Shown here: positions 27,011 to 34,985 of the stretch, piece after piece
How the letters are laid out: each line of letters opens with the position of its first letter
Position numbering within the stretch: the stretch's first letter is position 1
From: Castellaniella sp041675725
GTDB taxonomy: Bacteria > Pseudomonadota > Gammaproteobacteria > Burkholderiales > Burkholderiaceae_B
DNA length: 64,000 nucleotides
Direction of reading: 5' to 3'
Assembly: GCF_041675725.1 (NCBI RefSeq)
Contig: NZ_JBAYTI010000003.1
Span: 1-64,000 of the forward strand
Translations under genes and position numbers: made by a program
Notes under the pieces: generated by a model
What the model saw: the letters and a program-made list of their open reading frames with translations, nothing else
Databases searched by the model: none
What the model was told of the DNA's origin: nothing

Positions 27011-27676
27011 TCAGGTGCCCGGCCCATGCCGGCCGGCTTTCTGGTCGGCCGCGCGGGCGCGGGCGAATGCCTCGCGAGCCAGCTGCATCTGCACGTGCCC
27101 CAGGTTTTCCAGGGCAGGCGCGAAATCTGGATCGGACACCAGCGCCATTTCGAGGGCTTCGCGGGCCCGCTGCAGGGCCCCTTCACGCACGTACTCGATG
27201 GCCAGGGCGTTCCAGGGCTCGGGCAGTTCGGGGTAGTCGATGGTCATTTGCTGCCAAATGGCCTGAGCCTGCGGATGTTGCCCCAATGCCGCCAATGCGC
27301 GACCCTGCTGGTAACGCAGCTGGACGTCCGTGCCCACTGCCTGGTGCGGATCAAGCCCCTGGCGACGCAACTGGATGAGCTCGAGCGCCTCGCCCGCCTG
27401 GCCCTGATCGACCAGGCGAGCCACGTGGGCTGAAAACTGGGCCGCCGACAGAGGGACCGAGGTGTCGGTGGCCGGCGCCGCCCTTTCGAGCAGGCGGGCC
27501 AGGCCCTGCCAGCCACCATCAGGCGGCTGCACAGGGGTGAACGTGCCGGTTTGGGGATCATAGTTGAGGCCGCCCACCGGGCCATCGGGGGCGGCTGCCG
27601 TACCTTGGGCGAACAGGGCCGGAGCCGGCGCCAGGCAGATACAGCAGGCCAACGCAAGAATAGAGGTTCGGATCAC
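27011..27676 (-). CDS. Exported TPR-repeat protein
   Basis: About 221 residues. After a signal-like hydrophobic stretch (SILALACCICLAPAPALFAQG), the C-terminal half shows TPR-like helices (GQAGEALELIQLRRQGLDP, YQQGRALAALGQHPQAQAIWQQM, PWNALAIEYVREGALQRAREALEMAL, ALENLGHVQMQLAREAFARA). The start is uncertain: GTG 27676 gives a normal signal length, ATG 27742 adds 22 residues. It is divergent from cysS. The function is unknown; TPRs mediate protein contacts. Confidence 0.75.
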   Translation of the reverse strand: MIRTSILALACCICLAPAPALFAQGTAAAPDGPVGGLNYDPQTGTFTPVQPPDGGWQGLARLLERAAPATDTSVPLSAAQFSAHVARLVDQGQAGEALELIQLRRQGLDPHQAVGTDVQLRYQQGRALAALGQHPQAQAIWQQMTIDYPELPEPWNALAIEYVREGALQRAREALEMALVSDPDFAPALENLGHVQMQLAREAFARARAADQKAGRHGPGT

Positions 27677-27794
27677 TGTAGGGAACACCGGGAGAGAAAG
27701 GTTCTGGGCTCGGAGGGCAAGACGGTATACTAAACAGCTCATTTTACATCGCTGGCCGCTGCCGTGTGCCGCCGATGCCCGCCGCCATTTTGCC

Positions 27795-29234
27795 ATGCTG
27801 CATATATACGATACCCTGACCCGTCGCAAAAACCCGTTCCAGACCGCCCAGCCCGGTGTGGTGCGCATGTATGTATGCGGCATGACGGTATACGATTTCT
27901 GCCACCTGGGCCATGCACGCATGCTCGTATCCTTCGATGTCGTTCAGCGCTGGCTGCGGGCCACGGGCTGGCAGGTGCGCTACGTACGCAACATCACCGA
28001 CATCGACGACAAGATCATCCGCCGCGCGGTTGAGCGCAATCTGCCCATCCGTGCGCTGACCGAGTTCTTCATCGACGCCATGCACGCAGATGAACGGGCG
28101 CTCGGGGTCCAGGCGCCCGATGCCGAGCCCCGTGCCACCGAGCACGTTGCAGGCATGCTTGCGCTCATCGCGCGGCTCGAAGAGCGGGGGCTGGCGTATC
28201 CGGGCACCGATGGCGACATGAACTTCGCCGTGCGGAAATTTCCGGGTTACGGCAAGTTGTCCGGCAAATCGCTGGACGATCTGCGCGCCGGCGAACGGGT
28301 CGCCGTCTCGGCCGGCAAGCAGGATCCGCTCGATTTCGCGCTTTGGAAGGCCGCCAAGCCCGACGAACCCGCCGATGCCCAATTCGACTCGCCCTATGGC
28401 CGTGGGCGCCCAGGCTGGCACATCGAATGCTCCGCCATGAGCCACGCCTTGCTGGGCATGCCGCTCGACATCCATGGCGGGGGGCCCGACCTCAAGTTTC
28501 CTCACCATGAAAACGAAATCGCCCAAAGTGAAGGCGCCTGGGGCGGCACCCTGGCGGGCACCTGGATGCACTGCGGGCCGATGATGGTGGACACCGAAAA
28601 AATGTCCAAGTCGCTGGGCAATTTCCAGCGCATACGCGACACCCTGGCCGTCGATGCCGAAGACACACGCGCCAACTATGCGGTCAACCCGCGCGAAGCG
28701 GAAATGCTGCGCTTTTTCCTGTTGCGCAGCCACTATCGCAGCGAGCTGAACTACACCCCAGACAACCTGCTCGATGCGCAGCATGCCCTCGACCGCCTAT
28801 ACCAGGCCTTGCGCAACGTCCCTGCCCAGCCGACCGAAATCGATTGGCAGGCACCCGCCGCGCGCCGCTTCCGCGACGCCATGAACGACGATTTCAACAC
28901 GCCCGAGGCCGTGGCGGCGCTGTTCGACCTGGCAGCACGCGCCAACCGCGACACGGATCACGCGGCCAGTGGGTGGCTGCAGGCACTGGGCCAGGTACTG
29001 GGCCTGCTGCATACGGATCCGCAAGTCTATCTGCAAACCCCCAGCCGCTTTCTGGCGGGCGGCACGGTGCCCCAGGGCCTGTCGAACGAAGCCATCGAAG
29101 CGCTGGTGGCCGAACGCAGCCACGCCAAGGCGGCCCGCGACTACGCCCGCGCCGACGCCCTGCGCAGCGAGCTGCAGGCACACGGGATCGAACTCGCGGA
29201 CAGCCCCGCAGGCACCCGCTGGCGGAGGGCCTGA
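27795..29234 (+). CDS. cysS: Cysteinyl-tRNA synthetase
   Basis: A 479-residue class I synthetase that charges tRNA-Cys. The N-terminal zinc-site cysteine is in MYVCGMTVYD, the HIGH motif is HLGH, the zinc ligands continue in WHIECSAMS and FPHHENE, and the KMSKS loop is KMSKSLGNF. The open frame extends upstream, but homologues start at MLHIYDTL, hence ATG 27795. The last base of its stop is the first base of the next start. Confidence 0.97.
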   Translation: MLHIYDTLTRRKNPFQTAQPGVVRMYVCGMTVYDFCHLGHARMLVSFDVVQRWLRATGWQVRYVRNITDIDDKIIRRAVERNLPIRALTEFFIDAMHADERALGVQAPDAEPRATEHVAGMLALIARLEERGLAYPGTDGDMNFAVRKFPGYGKLSGKSLDDLRAGERVAVSAGKQDPLDFALWKAAKPDEPADAQFDSPYGRGRPGWHIECSAMSHALLGMPLDIHGGGPDLKFPHHENEIAQSEGAWGGTLAGTWMHCGPMMVDTEKMSKSLGNFQRIRDTLAVDAEDTRANYAVNPREAEMLRFFLLRSHYRSELNYTPDNLLDAQHALDRLYQALRNVPAQPTEIDWQAPAARRFRDAMNDDFNTPEAVAALFDLAARANRDTDHAASGWLQALGQVLGLLHTDPQVYLQTPSRFLAGGTVPQGLSNEAIEALVAERSHAKAARDYARADALRSELQAHGIELADSPAGTRWRRA

Positions 29235-29881
29235 TGGATACCGGGCCACGCTCTTTGCAGTCCTCGGCGTACTGGCTGCATGCCTGCGAACAGCTCATGC
29301 AGCGCGACCGCATCCTGCGCAAGCTCATTCCCCTGTACCAGGGCGAGACGCTGCGCCTGCAGGCCTGCCCATTTCGGACGCTGGCGCGCGTACTGATCGG
29401 CCAGCAGGTGTCCCTGACCCTGGCACGCAGCCTCTGGGGCCGTCTGCTGCAGGCGTGCAACGACACGCTGCAGCCCGACTGCATTCTCGAACGCAGTGAA
29501 GCCGAACTGCACGCGTTGGGCCTGTCCAAACGCAAGACACAATACCTGCACGATGCCGCACGGTTTTTTTCGCAGGCATCCCGGCTCGACCCCGCCTGGT
29601 GGCGCGCCCTCGACGACGGGGCCGTGGTACAGCAGCTGTGCTCGATACGCGGGGTGGGCCGGCGGTCTGCCGATCTCTTTCTGATCTTCCACATGGGCCG
29701 GCCCGATATCCTGCCCGTCGAAGACACCTCGCTGCTCAAGGCCATCTCCACGCATTACTTCAGTAACGAGCCGGTCTCGCGCTTCGAGGCCCGCGAGGTT
29801 GCCCAGGCTTGGGTTCCGTGGCGCAGCGTCGCCAGCTGGCATCTGTGGCGCAGTGCCGACGCCAGCGCCGTCGAATACTGA
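29234..29881 (+). CDS. DNA-3-methyladenine glycosylase II-like (AlkA family)
   Basis: A 215-residue HhH-GPD DNA glycosylase. The helix-hairpin-helix is LCSIRGVGRRSADLFLIF and the catalytic aspartate is in DILPVEDTSLLKAI. TLARVLIGQQVSLTLARSL is the typical entry segment. It lacks the N-terminal domain of E. coli AlkA and is the short form common in beta-proteobacteria downstream of cysS. It would remove alkylated bases from DNA. The start overlaps the cysS stop (TGATG), with GGAGG 7 bases upstream. Confidence 0.88.
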   Translation: MDTGPRSLQSSAYWLHACEQLMQRDRILRKLIPLYQGETLRLQACPFRTLARVLIGQQVSLTLARSLWGRLLQACNDTLQPDCILERSEAELHALGLSKRKTQYLHDAARFFSQASRLDPAWWRALDDGAVVQQLCSIRGVGRRSADLFLIFHMGRPDILPVEDTSLLKAISTHYFSNEPVSRFEAREVAQAWVPWRSVASWHLWRSADASAVEY

Positions 29882-29922
29882 CCCTTCTCCGCATACCGAA
29901 ATTTTCCTGATACCCTGAACCC

Positions 29923-30885
29923 ATGCGAAATACCTTCCTGGAATTCGAACAGCCTTTGGCCGAACTCGACCAGAAAATCGAAGAACTGCGCTTCGTGCAG
30001 GCCGACTCGGCTGTGGACATTTCCGACGAGGTCAGCCGGCTGCAGCAAAAAAGCCAGACACTGGCCAAAAGTATCTACGCCAAGCTCACGCCGTGGCAGA
30101 CGGCCCTGGTGGCCCGCCACCCTCAGCGCCCGTACACGCTCGACTACGTCGAAGCCCTGTTCACCGATTTCCACGAGCTGCATGGTGATCGCATGTATGC
30201 AGACGACTCATCCATCGTGGGCGGGCTGGCCCGATTCAACGGGACGCCCTGCATGGTGATCGGCCATCAAAAGGGCCGCGACACCAAGGAACGGGCGCGG
30301 CGCAACTTCGGCATGCCCTTGCCCGAAGGGTATCGCAAGGCCCTGCGCCTGATGCGCCTGGCCGAGAAATTCCAGCTGCCCATCTTCACCTTCATCGACA
30401 CACCGGGCGCCTACCCCGGGGTGGGGGCCGAAGAGCGTGGCCAATCCGAGGCGATCGGCCACAACCTGTTCACCATGGCCGGGCTCAAAGTCCCTCTCAT
30501 CGCCACCATCATCGGAGAAGGCGGATCCGGGGGCGCCCTGGCCATCGCCGTCGGCGATACCGTCATGATGCTGCAATACGCCACTTATTCGGTCATTTCG
30601 CCCGAAGGTTGCGCCTCCATCCTGTGGCGCAGCGCCGACAAGGCCTCGACGGCCGCCGAGGCACTGGCCATCACGGCCCCGCGCCTGAAAGAACTGGGGC
30701 TGATCGATCGCGTCATCAACGAACCCGTTGGCGGCGCCCACCGCGACCCGGCGACCATGGCGCGGCAGTTGCACCGCGCCCTGGCCGATGCCCTGCGCGA
30801 ACTGTCTGGCCTGAAAACGGCCGAACTGCTGAAAAGGCGGCGTCAGCGGCTCGCCAGCTTTGGCCGGATCACCGAGGCGAAATGA
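29923..30885 (+). CDS. accA: Acetyl-CoA carboxylase carboxyltransferase subunit alpha
   Basis: A 320-residue subunit forming the carboxyltransferase with AccD, transferring carboxyl from biotin to acetyl-CoA to make malonyl-CoA for fatty acid synthesis. Conserved blocks are FLEFEQPLAELDQKIEELR, HGDRMYADDSSIVGGLARF, IGHQKGRDTKERARRNFGM, TPGAYPGVGAEERGQSEAI and GEGGSGGALAIAVGD. The length matches the family. Its stop overlaps the tilS start in ATGA. Confidence 0.97.
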   Translation: MRNTFLEFEQPLAELDQKIEELRFVQADSAVDISDEVSRLQQKSQTLAKSIYAKLTPWQTALVARHPQRPYTLDYVEALFTDFHELHGDRMYADDSSIVGGLARFNGTPCMVIGHQKGRDTKERARRNFGMPLPEGYRKALRLMRLAEKFQLPIFTFIDTPGAYPGVGAEERGQSEAIGHNLFTMAGLKVPLIATIIGEGGSGGALAIAVGDTVMMLQYATYSVISPEGCASILWRSADKASTAAEALAITAPRLKELGLIDRVINEPVGGAHRDPATMARQLHRALADALRELSGLKTAELLKRRRQRLASFGRITEAK

Positions 30886-31901
30886 GCACCAGGGCGTCCC
30901 TGCCCGCATGCGACCCGTCGCTGCTGCGCGACATCGATCGAGCCCTGCAGCCCCTGCCCGCGGGGGCACCCCTTGGAATCGCACTGAGCGCCGGGCCGGA
31001 TTCAGCCATGCTGGCGGTTCATGCTGCCCAAGTGGCGCACCGGCAGGGCCGCGCGCTCCATGCCCTGCACATCCATCATGGGCTGCAGGCCGATGCCAGT
31101 GCCTGGCAGCAGCAAGCGCATGACCTCGCCAGCTTGCTGCAGATCAGCTGCCACAGCCGCAGGGTCGAGGTCACCTCGGACGGCCGCGGGCTGGAGGCCG
31201 CCGCACGCGCAGCCCGATATGTGGCCTTGAGCGAACTGGCGGCCCATGCCGGCATCGGCCATGTCCTGCTTGCGCACCACCAGGACGACCAGGCCGAAAC
31301 CGTACTCTTGCGTCTGTTGCGCGGCGCGGGCCCCGAGGGGCTTGCGGCCATGGCACCCGTTGCGGAACACTACGGCCTGCAATGGCTGCGCCCTTGGCTG
31401 GGCCAGCCCCGTTCGCGCATATTGGCCTGCGTGCCCCTGTTCGCCACCGCGACACACTGGCATCCCGTGCAGGACCCAAGCAACCGGCAAATCCACTATG
31501 CGCGCGGCGCCTTGCGGGCCGAGCTCGCCCCGGTACTGGATCGGCATTGGCCCGCATGGCGCACCACCCTCGGGCGCCATGCCAGCCAGGCTCAGGCGCT
31601 ACGGCGCTGGGCCGCCGCAACCAGTGCGCAAGACCTGCAAACCCTGGATCCAGACGCGGACGGCCGCGGGTTTTCGCTGGCGGCGTGGCGGGCCCTGTCG
31701 GCCGAGCGGCAGGTAGCCGTACTGCGTTACTGGCTGCATGCGCAGGGCCTGCGCATGCCCACCGCTGCGCGCCTGAAAGACTGGCTGCATCAATTGCGCA
31801 CCGTCCATGCACTGGGCCACGATCGGCAGGTCACGCTGCCGCACGAAGGCCGCACGCTCAAAGTGCTGCGTGGGCGCGTGAGGATTCTCGATTCAGAGTA
31901 A
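30882..31901 (+). CDS. tilS: tRNA(Ile)-lysidine synthase
   Basis: A 339-residue enzyme that converts C34 of the tRNA-Ile CAU anticodon to lysidine so that it reads AUA. The PP-loop normally reads SGGxDS; here it is SAGPDS (within ALSAGPDSAML), so the second residue is alanine instead of glycine. Other motifs, HIHHGLQADA and AHHQDDQAETVLLRLLRG, are intact. The C-terminal region is shorter and less conserved than in E. coli. It is translationally coupled to accA. Confidence 0.93.
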   Translation: MSTRASLPACDPSLLRDIDRALQPLPAGAPLGIALSAGPDSAMLAVHAAQVAHRQGRALHALHIHHGLQADASAWQQQAHDLASLLQISCHSRRVEVTSDGRGLEAAARAARYVALSELAAHAGIGHVLLAHHQDDQAETVLLRLLRGAGPEGLAAMAPVAEHYGLQWLRPWLGQPRSRILACVPLFATATHWHPVQDPSNRQIHYARGALRAELAPVLDRHWPAWRTTLGRHASQAQALRRWAAATSAQDLQTLDPDADGRGFSLAAWRALSAERQVAVLRYWLHAQGLRMPTAARLKDWLHQLRTVHALGHDRQVTLPHEGRTLKVLRGRVRILDSE

Positions 31902-31961
31902 AATGGCGGGTTTTGCCGGCCAGCCTCTGGGGCCGAGTACCTTGAACAGGGTTCAGACGTC

Positions 31962-33230
31962 ATGTTGATCGTCCAGAAATACGGCGGTACCTCGATGGGG
32001 TCCGTAGAACGCATACAGAATGTGGCGCGCCGGGTGGCCAAATGGCACGCGGCGGGCCACCAGGTGGTGGTGGTCCCTTCGGCCATGGCCGGCGAGACCA
32101 ACCGCCTGCTGGCCCTCGCCAAGGAAATCTCCCCGCAACCCGATCCCCGCGAACTCGACATGCTCGCGGCCACGGGGGAACAGGCCAGCAGCGCGCTGCT
32201 GGCCATGGCATTGATGCGTCAGGGTGTGGCGGCCCGCAGCTACACGGGCTGGCAGGTGCCGGTGCGCACCGACAGCGCGTACACCCGGGCCCGCATCCAG
32301 TCCATCGACGACACCCGCATCCGGGCAGACCTGGAATCGGGCCGCGTCGTCATCGTCACGGGCTTTCAGGGGATCGATGAGGCCGGCCATATCACGACCC
32401 TGGGCCGCGGCGGGTCCGACACCTCTGCCGTGGCCATCGCGGCGGCCATGCACGCCGATGAATGCCTGATCTTCACGGACGTGGACGGTGTCTACACCAC
32501 AGACCCGCGTGTGGTCCCCGAAGCCCGCCGCATGAACGTGATCTCATTCGAGGAAATGCTCGAACTCGCCTCGCTGGGGTCCAAGGTGCTGCAGATCCGC
32601 TCGGTCGAATTTGCCGGAAAATATCAAGTGCCACTGCGCGTTCTATCTTCGCTGACCGACCCGCAACTGCCGGTGGACATTGAAATGCATTCAGGCACGC
32701 TCATCACTTTCGAGGAAGACCAAAAAATGGAAAACGCCGTTGTCTCCGGCATCGCCTTCAGTCGCGACGAAGCCAAGATCACCCTGCGCAACGTGCCGGA
32801 CACCCCGGGTGTGGCCTATTCCATCCTGGGCCCGGTGGCAGCGGCCAACATCGACGTCGATATGATCCTGCAGAACATTTCGCTACAAGGCATGACGGAC
32901 TTCTCCTTCACGGTGAACCGCAATGATTTTGCGCGTACGCTGGAACTGCTCAAAAGCCAGGTGGGCCCATCCGTCGGCGCGGAAGAAATCGTCTCCGACG
33001 ACAAGGTCGCCAAGGTGTCCATCGTCGGCATCGGCATGCGCAGCCACGTGGGCGTGGCCAGCCTGATGTTTCGCACCCTGGCCGAGGAAGGCATCAACAT
33101 CCAGATGATCAGCACGTCGGAAATCAAGACCTCGGTGCTGATCAACGACAAGTACATGGAACTCGCGGTGCGGGCCCTGCACAAGGCCTTCGAACTCGAC
33201 GCCGAAACGCCGGCCACCGGGCAGGCCTGA
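31962..33230 (+). CDS. lysC: Aspartate kinase
   Basis: A 422-residue aspartokinase (LysC/Ask type, no homoserine dehydrogenase fusion) phosphorylating aspartate at the entry to lysine, methionine, threonine and diaminopimelate synthesis. The N-terminus VQKYGGTSMGSVERI and the FTDVDGVYTTDPR motif are diagnostic. Two ACT regulatory domains lie at the C-terminus (TLRNVPDTPGVAYSILGPVA and KVSIVGIGMRSHVGVASLMF), implying feedback inhibition by end products. It starts 60 bases after tilS and ends about 45 bases before the tRNA-Ser gene. Confidence 0.97.
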   Translation: MLIVQKYGGTSMGSVERIQNVARRVAKWHAAGHQVVVVPSAMAGETNRLLALAKEISPQPDPRELDMLAATGEQASSALLAMALMRQGVAARSYTGWQVPVRTDSAYTRARIQSIDDTRIRADLESGRVVIVTGFQGIDEAGHITTLGRGGSDTSAVAIAAAMHADECLIFTDVDGVYTTDPRVVPEARRMNVISFEEMLELASLGSKVLQIRSVEFAGKYQVPLRVLSSLTDPQLPVDIEMHSGTLITFEEDQKMENAVVSGIAFSRDEAKITLRNVPDTPGVAYSILGPVAAANIDVDMILQNISLQGMTDFSFTVNRNDFARTLELLKSQVGPSVGAEEIVSDDKVAKVSIVGIGMRSHVGVASLMFRTLAEEGINIQMISTSEIKTSVLINDKYMELAVRALHKAFELDAETPATGQA

Positions 33231-33254
33231 GCACGCGGCCGCGCATTCAACCTG

Positions 33255-33263
33255 TGCTAGAAT
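33255..33263 (+). promoter_or_regulatory. Extended -10 promoter element for the tRNA gene
   Basis: TGCTAGAAT is an extended -10 (TG-N-TAGAAT, consensus TG-N-TATAAT) ending 12 bases before the mature tRNA 5' end. No good -35 is seen, which suits an extended -10 promoter. Confidence 0.5.
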
Positions 33264-33275
33264 GCCATGCTTGCC

Positions 33276-33368
33276 GGAGACGTGGCCGAGTGGTTGAAGG
33301 TACTCCCCTGCTAAGGGAGCATGCGGCTTATACCCGCATCGAGGGTTCGAATCCCTCCGTCTCCGCCA
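33276..33368 (+). tRNA. tRNA-Ser (anticodon GCU)
   Basis: The acceptor stem GGAGACG (33276-33282) pairs with CGTCTCC (33358-33364), followed by discriminator G and encoded CCA. The anticodon arm CTCCC-CTGCTAA-GGGAG gives anticodon GCU, which reads AGC and AGU serine codons. The long variable arm (GCATGCGGCTTATACCCGCATC region) is typical of class II tRNA-Ser. The T-loop is GGTTCGAATCC. The tRNA is intact and forms the left edge of the composition-shifted block that follows. Confidence 0.97.
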
Positions 33369-33376
33369 TTGGTCCC
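33368..33376 (+). repeat. Possible left attachment repeat at the tRNA end
   Basis: ATTGGTCCC begins at the last base of the tRNA CCA and recurs at 46526-46534, just past the higA stop at the other edge of the AT-richer block. Nine bases is short, and a chance match cannot be excluded. Confidence 0.25.
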
Positions 33377-33408
33377 CTGTATATCATTGATTACAGGGGA
33401 TTTTCTTT
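33374..33408 (+). terminator. Rho-independent terminator after tRNA-Ser
   Basis: CCCCTGTA (33374-33381) pairs with TACAGGGG (33392-33399) around a 10-base loop, then ATTTTCTTT. This is a classical intrinsic terminator 6 bases past the tRNA CCA end. Confidence 0.85.
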
Positions 33409-33440
33409 GGCTCTACCCACGAACGGGGGACGGGCATTCA

Positions 33441-33785
33441 TCAGATCCGGCCGATCACTGCATTCCAACCGCATTGTGCCAGAACCCGCATGCGGTAATT
33501 CTCAAAATTTCTGAACCCATAGGCCCCGCGCGAGAGCATCTCCTTGTTGTGTGGAATCCTTCGGTGATGCCATTGGATCTGGAGAATCGCCACACGTGCA
33601 CGATGGGTTCCAGCCATGATGTTAACGTGGCCGCCAACGTCTTGGCTGGACTTTGCCCGGACTGACGAATCAATACAAGGAATTCGGGCAAGAGCTGTTG
33701 GACCCGCTTGGCCTTGATGGCCTTGAGCGTCAGAAAGCCATTGAGTTTCTGCTTGGCAAAATATAGCGCCTGCAGTACAGGCGAC
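33441..33785 (-). pseudogene. ISL3-family transposase, C-terminal remnant with frameshift
   Basis: Read on the minus strand, the region gives the C-terminal part of an ISL3-type transposase: YFAKQKLNGFLTLKAIKAK and LLPEFL, then VWRFSRSNGITEGFH. The frame then shifts at CCACACAAC near 33545-33555, where the expected CCACAAC has an extra CA, and continues as NKEMLSRGAYGFRNFENY and RVLAQCGWNAVIGRI, ending in TGA at 33441-33443. The catalytic N-terminal part is absent and no terminal inverted repeats are seen, so it is a dead fragment. Confidence 0.8.
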
Positions 33786-33991
33786 TATGCCAAATACCGA
33801 TGCAAGTGCTCAGATTGTGGGCCAGTTGGGTCGTAACTTGCACAATCATACGGTTGCTTGATGATCGGATGCTATGTGGAACCCGACAACAGGACCTAGG
33901 GAAACCGAGAACGCATGTCGTGCAAAAAATGATTGCATCTAAAAGAAGAATCGCTTAGCATTACTGCATAATCGACCAAGATTAGTCATAT

Positions 33992-34879
33992 ATGCATATT
34001 ACAAGCATTCAAGATTTGCGCAACATTGTGACCGCAGAGCAGAAATCGACGGGCCGAAGCAAAGTTGGCACTAAGGCACTGGCAGTGCTTGCAGACATGC
34101 TCGAGCATCCTGGCGCCGCTGCGGTCGAAAGCATTTCCGAGTTGGCTGCGCGAAACGCAGTTGATCCGTCGACGCTGACTCGGTTGGGAAAACGCCTGGG
34201 CTTCACAGGATTCAATGGGCTGCAGGATGTGTTTAGGCACCATGTGGCGGAAACAGAGCCGTTCTACAGCGCGCGGATCAAAGAGAGCCTGTCGGCGCAA
34301 CCTTCACAAGGTACCCAGGCGCTCATTTGGCATCACCTGCAATCAGAAGCAGACAAGATCCTTGCCATGGCGCGTGACCTCGACGTCCATGCGGCCGAAC
34401 GTGCTGTCGAGCAGCTAGTGGCAGCAAAGCGCGTCTACGTGCTGGCGCTTCGGGCCACTTATGGTCTGGGTTTCTACTTCAGTTCTTATCTCTCCACATT
34501 GCGTACCGACGTTAACATGCTCGGCGGTCCTGGCAACGCATTGGCTACCGAACTGGATCGAATCACGACAGAGGATGTGCTGGTCGCAATCTCATTTCGC
34601 CCGTTCACAAAAAGCACGGTCGCGGTCGTTGATGTATTGCGGGATGCCAAGGTTCCGCTGCTTACGATCACAGACACGAAGTCCCCTATCGCGCTCGACG
34701 CGAGTCATGGCACAACGATCACTATCGACCATCCATTCCACTTTGACTCATCTGCTACACATTTTGCTGTGCTTCAAACGCTTCTACTGCTAGCGGCACG
34801 TCGGTTGGGTACTTCGGCTGTCGAACGCTCGAGCAGACTAGAGAAGTTGTACAGAACTTTGGACATTGAGGTGTCGTAA
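33992..34879 (+). CDS. RpiR/MurR-family transcriptional regulator
   Basis: A 295-residue regulator. The N-terminal helix-turn-helix is SISELAARNAVDPSTLTRLGKRLGFTGFNGLQDVFR, the classic RpiR/HTH_6 pattern. The C-terminal half is a SIS domain (RVYVLALRATYGLGFYFSSYLSTL, EDVLVAISFRPFTKSTVAVVDVLR, VPLLTITDTKSPIA), which in most members binds phosphorylated sugars. Its position 106 bases before the binding-protein gene of the ABC importer suggests that it controls the catabolic cluster. The preceding 33786-33991 stretch holds no gene I can see. Codon use is less G/C-biased than in core genes. Confidence 0.9.
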   Translation: MHITSIQDLRNIVTAEQKSTGRSKVGTKALAVLADMLEHPGAAAVESISELAARNAVDPSTLTRLGKRLGFTGFNGLQDVFRHHVAETEPFYSARIKESLSAQPSQGTQALIWHHLQSEADKILAMARDLDVHAAERAVEQLVAAKRVYVLALRATYGLGFYFSSYLSTLRTDVNMLGGPGNALATELDRITTEDVLVAISFRPFTKSTVAVVDVLRDAKVPLLTITDTKSPIALDASHGTTITIDHPFHFDSSATHFAVLQTLLLLAARRLGTSAVERSSRLEKLYRTLDIEVS

Positions 34880-34985
34880 CCGTCATTGGCCAACACTCAT
34901 GCAGCGCAGGCATGACCAATATCCACGTCAGGCCGTCTCTCGCTGCGCCCTGCTTGTTTTACCTACAGAACTGAAGGAGATTATT

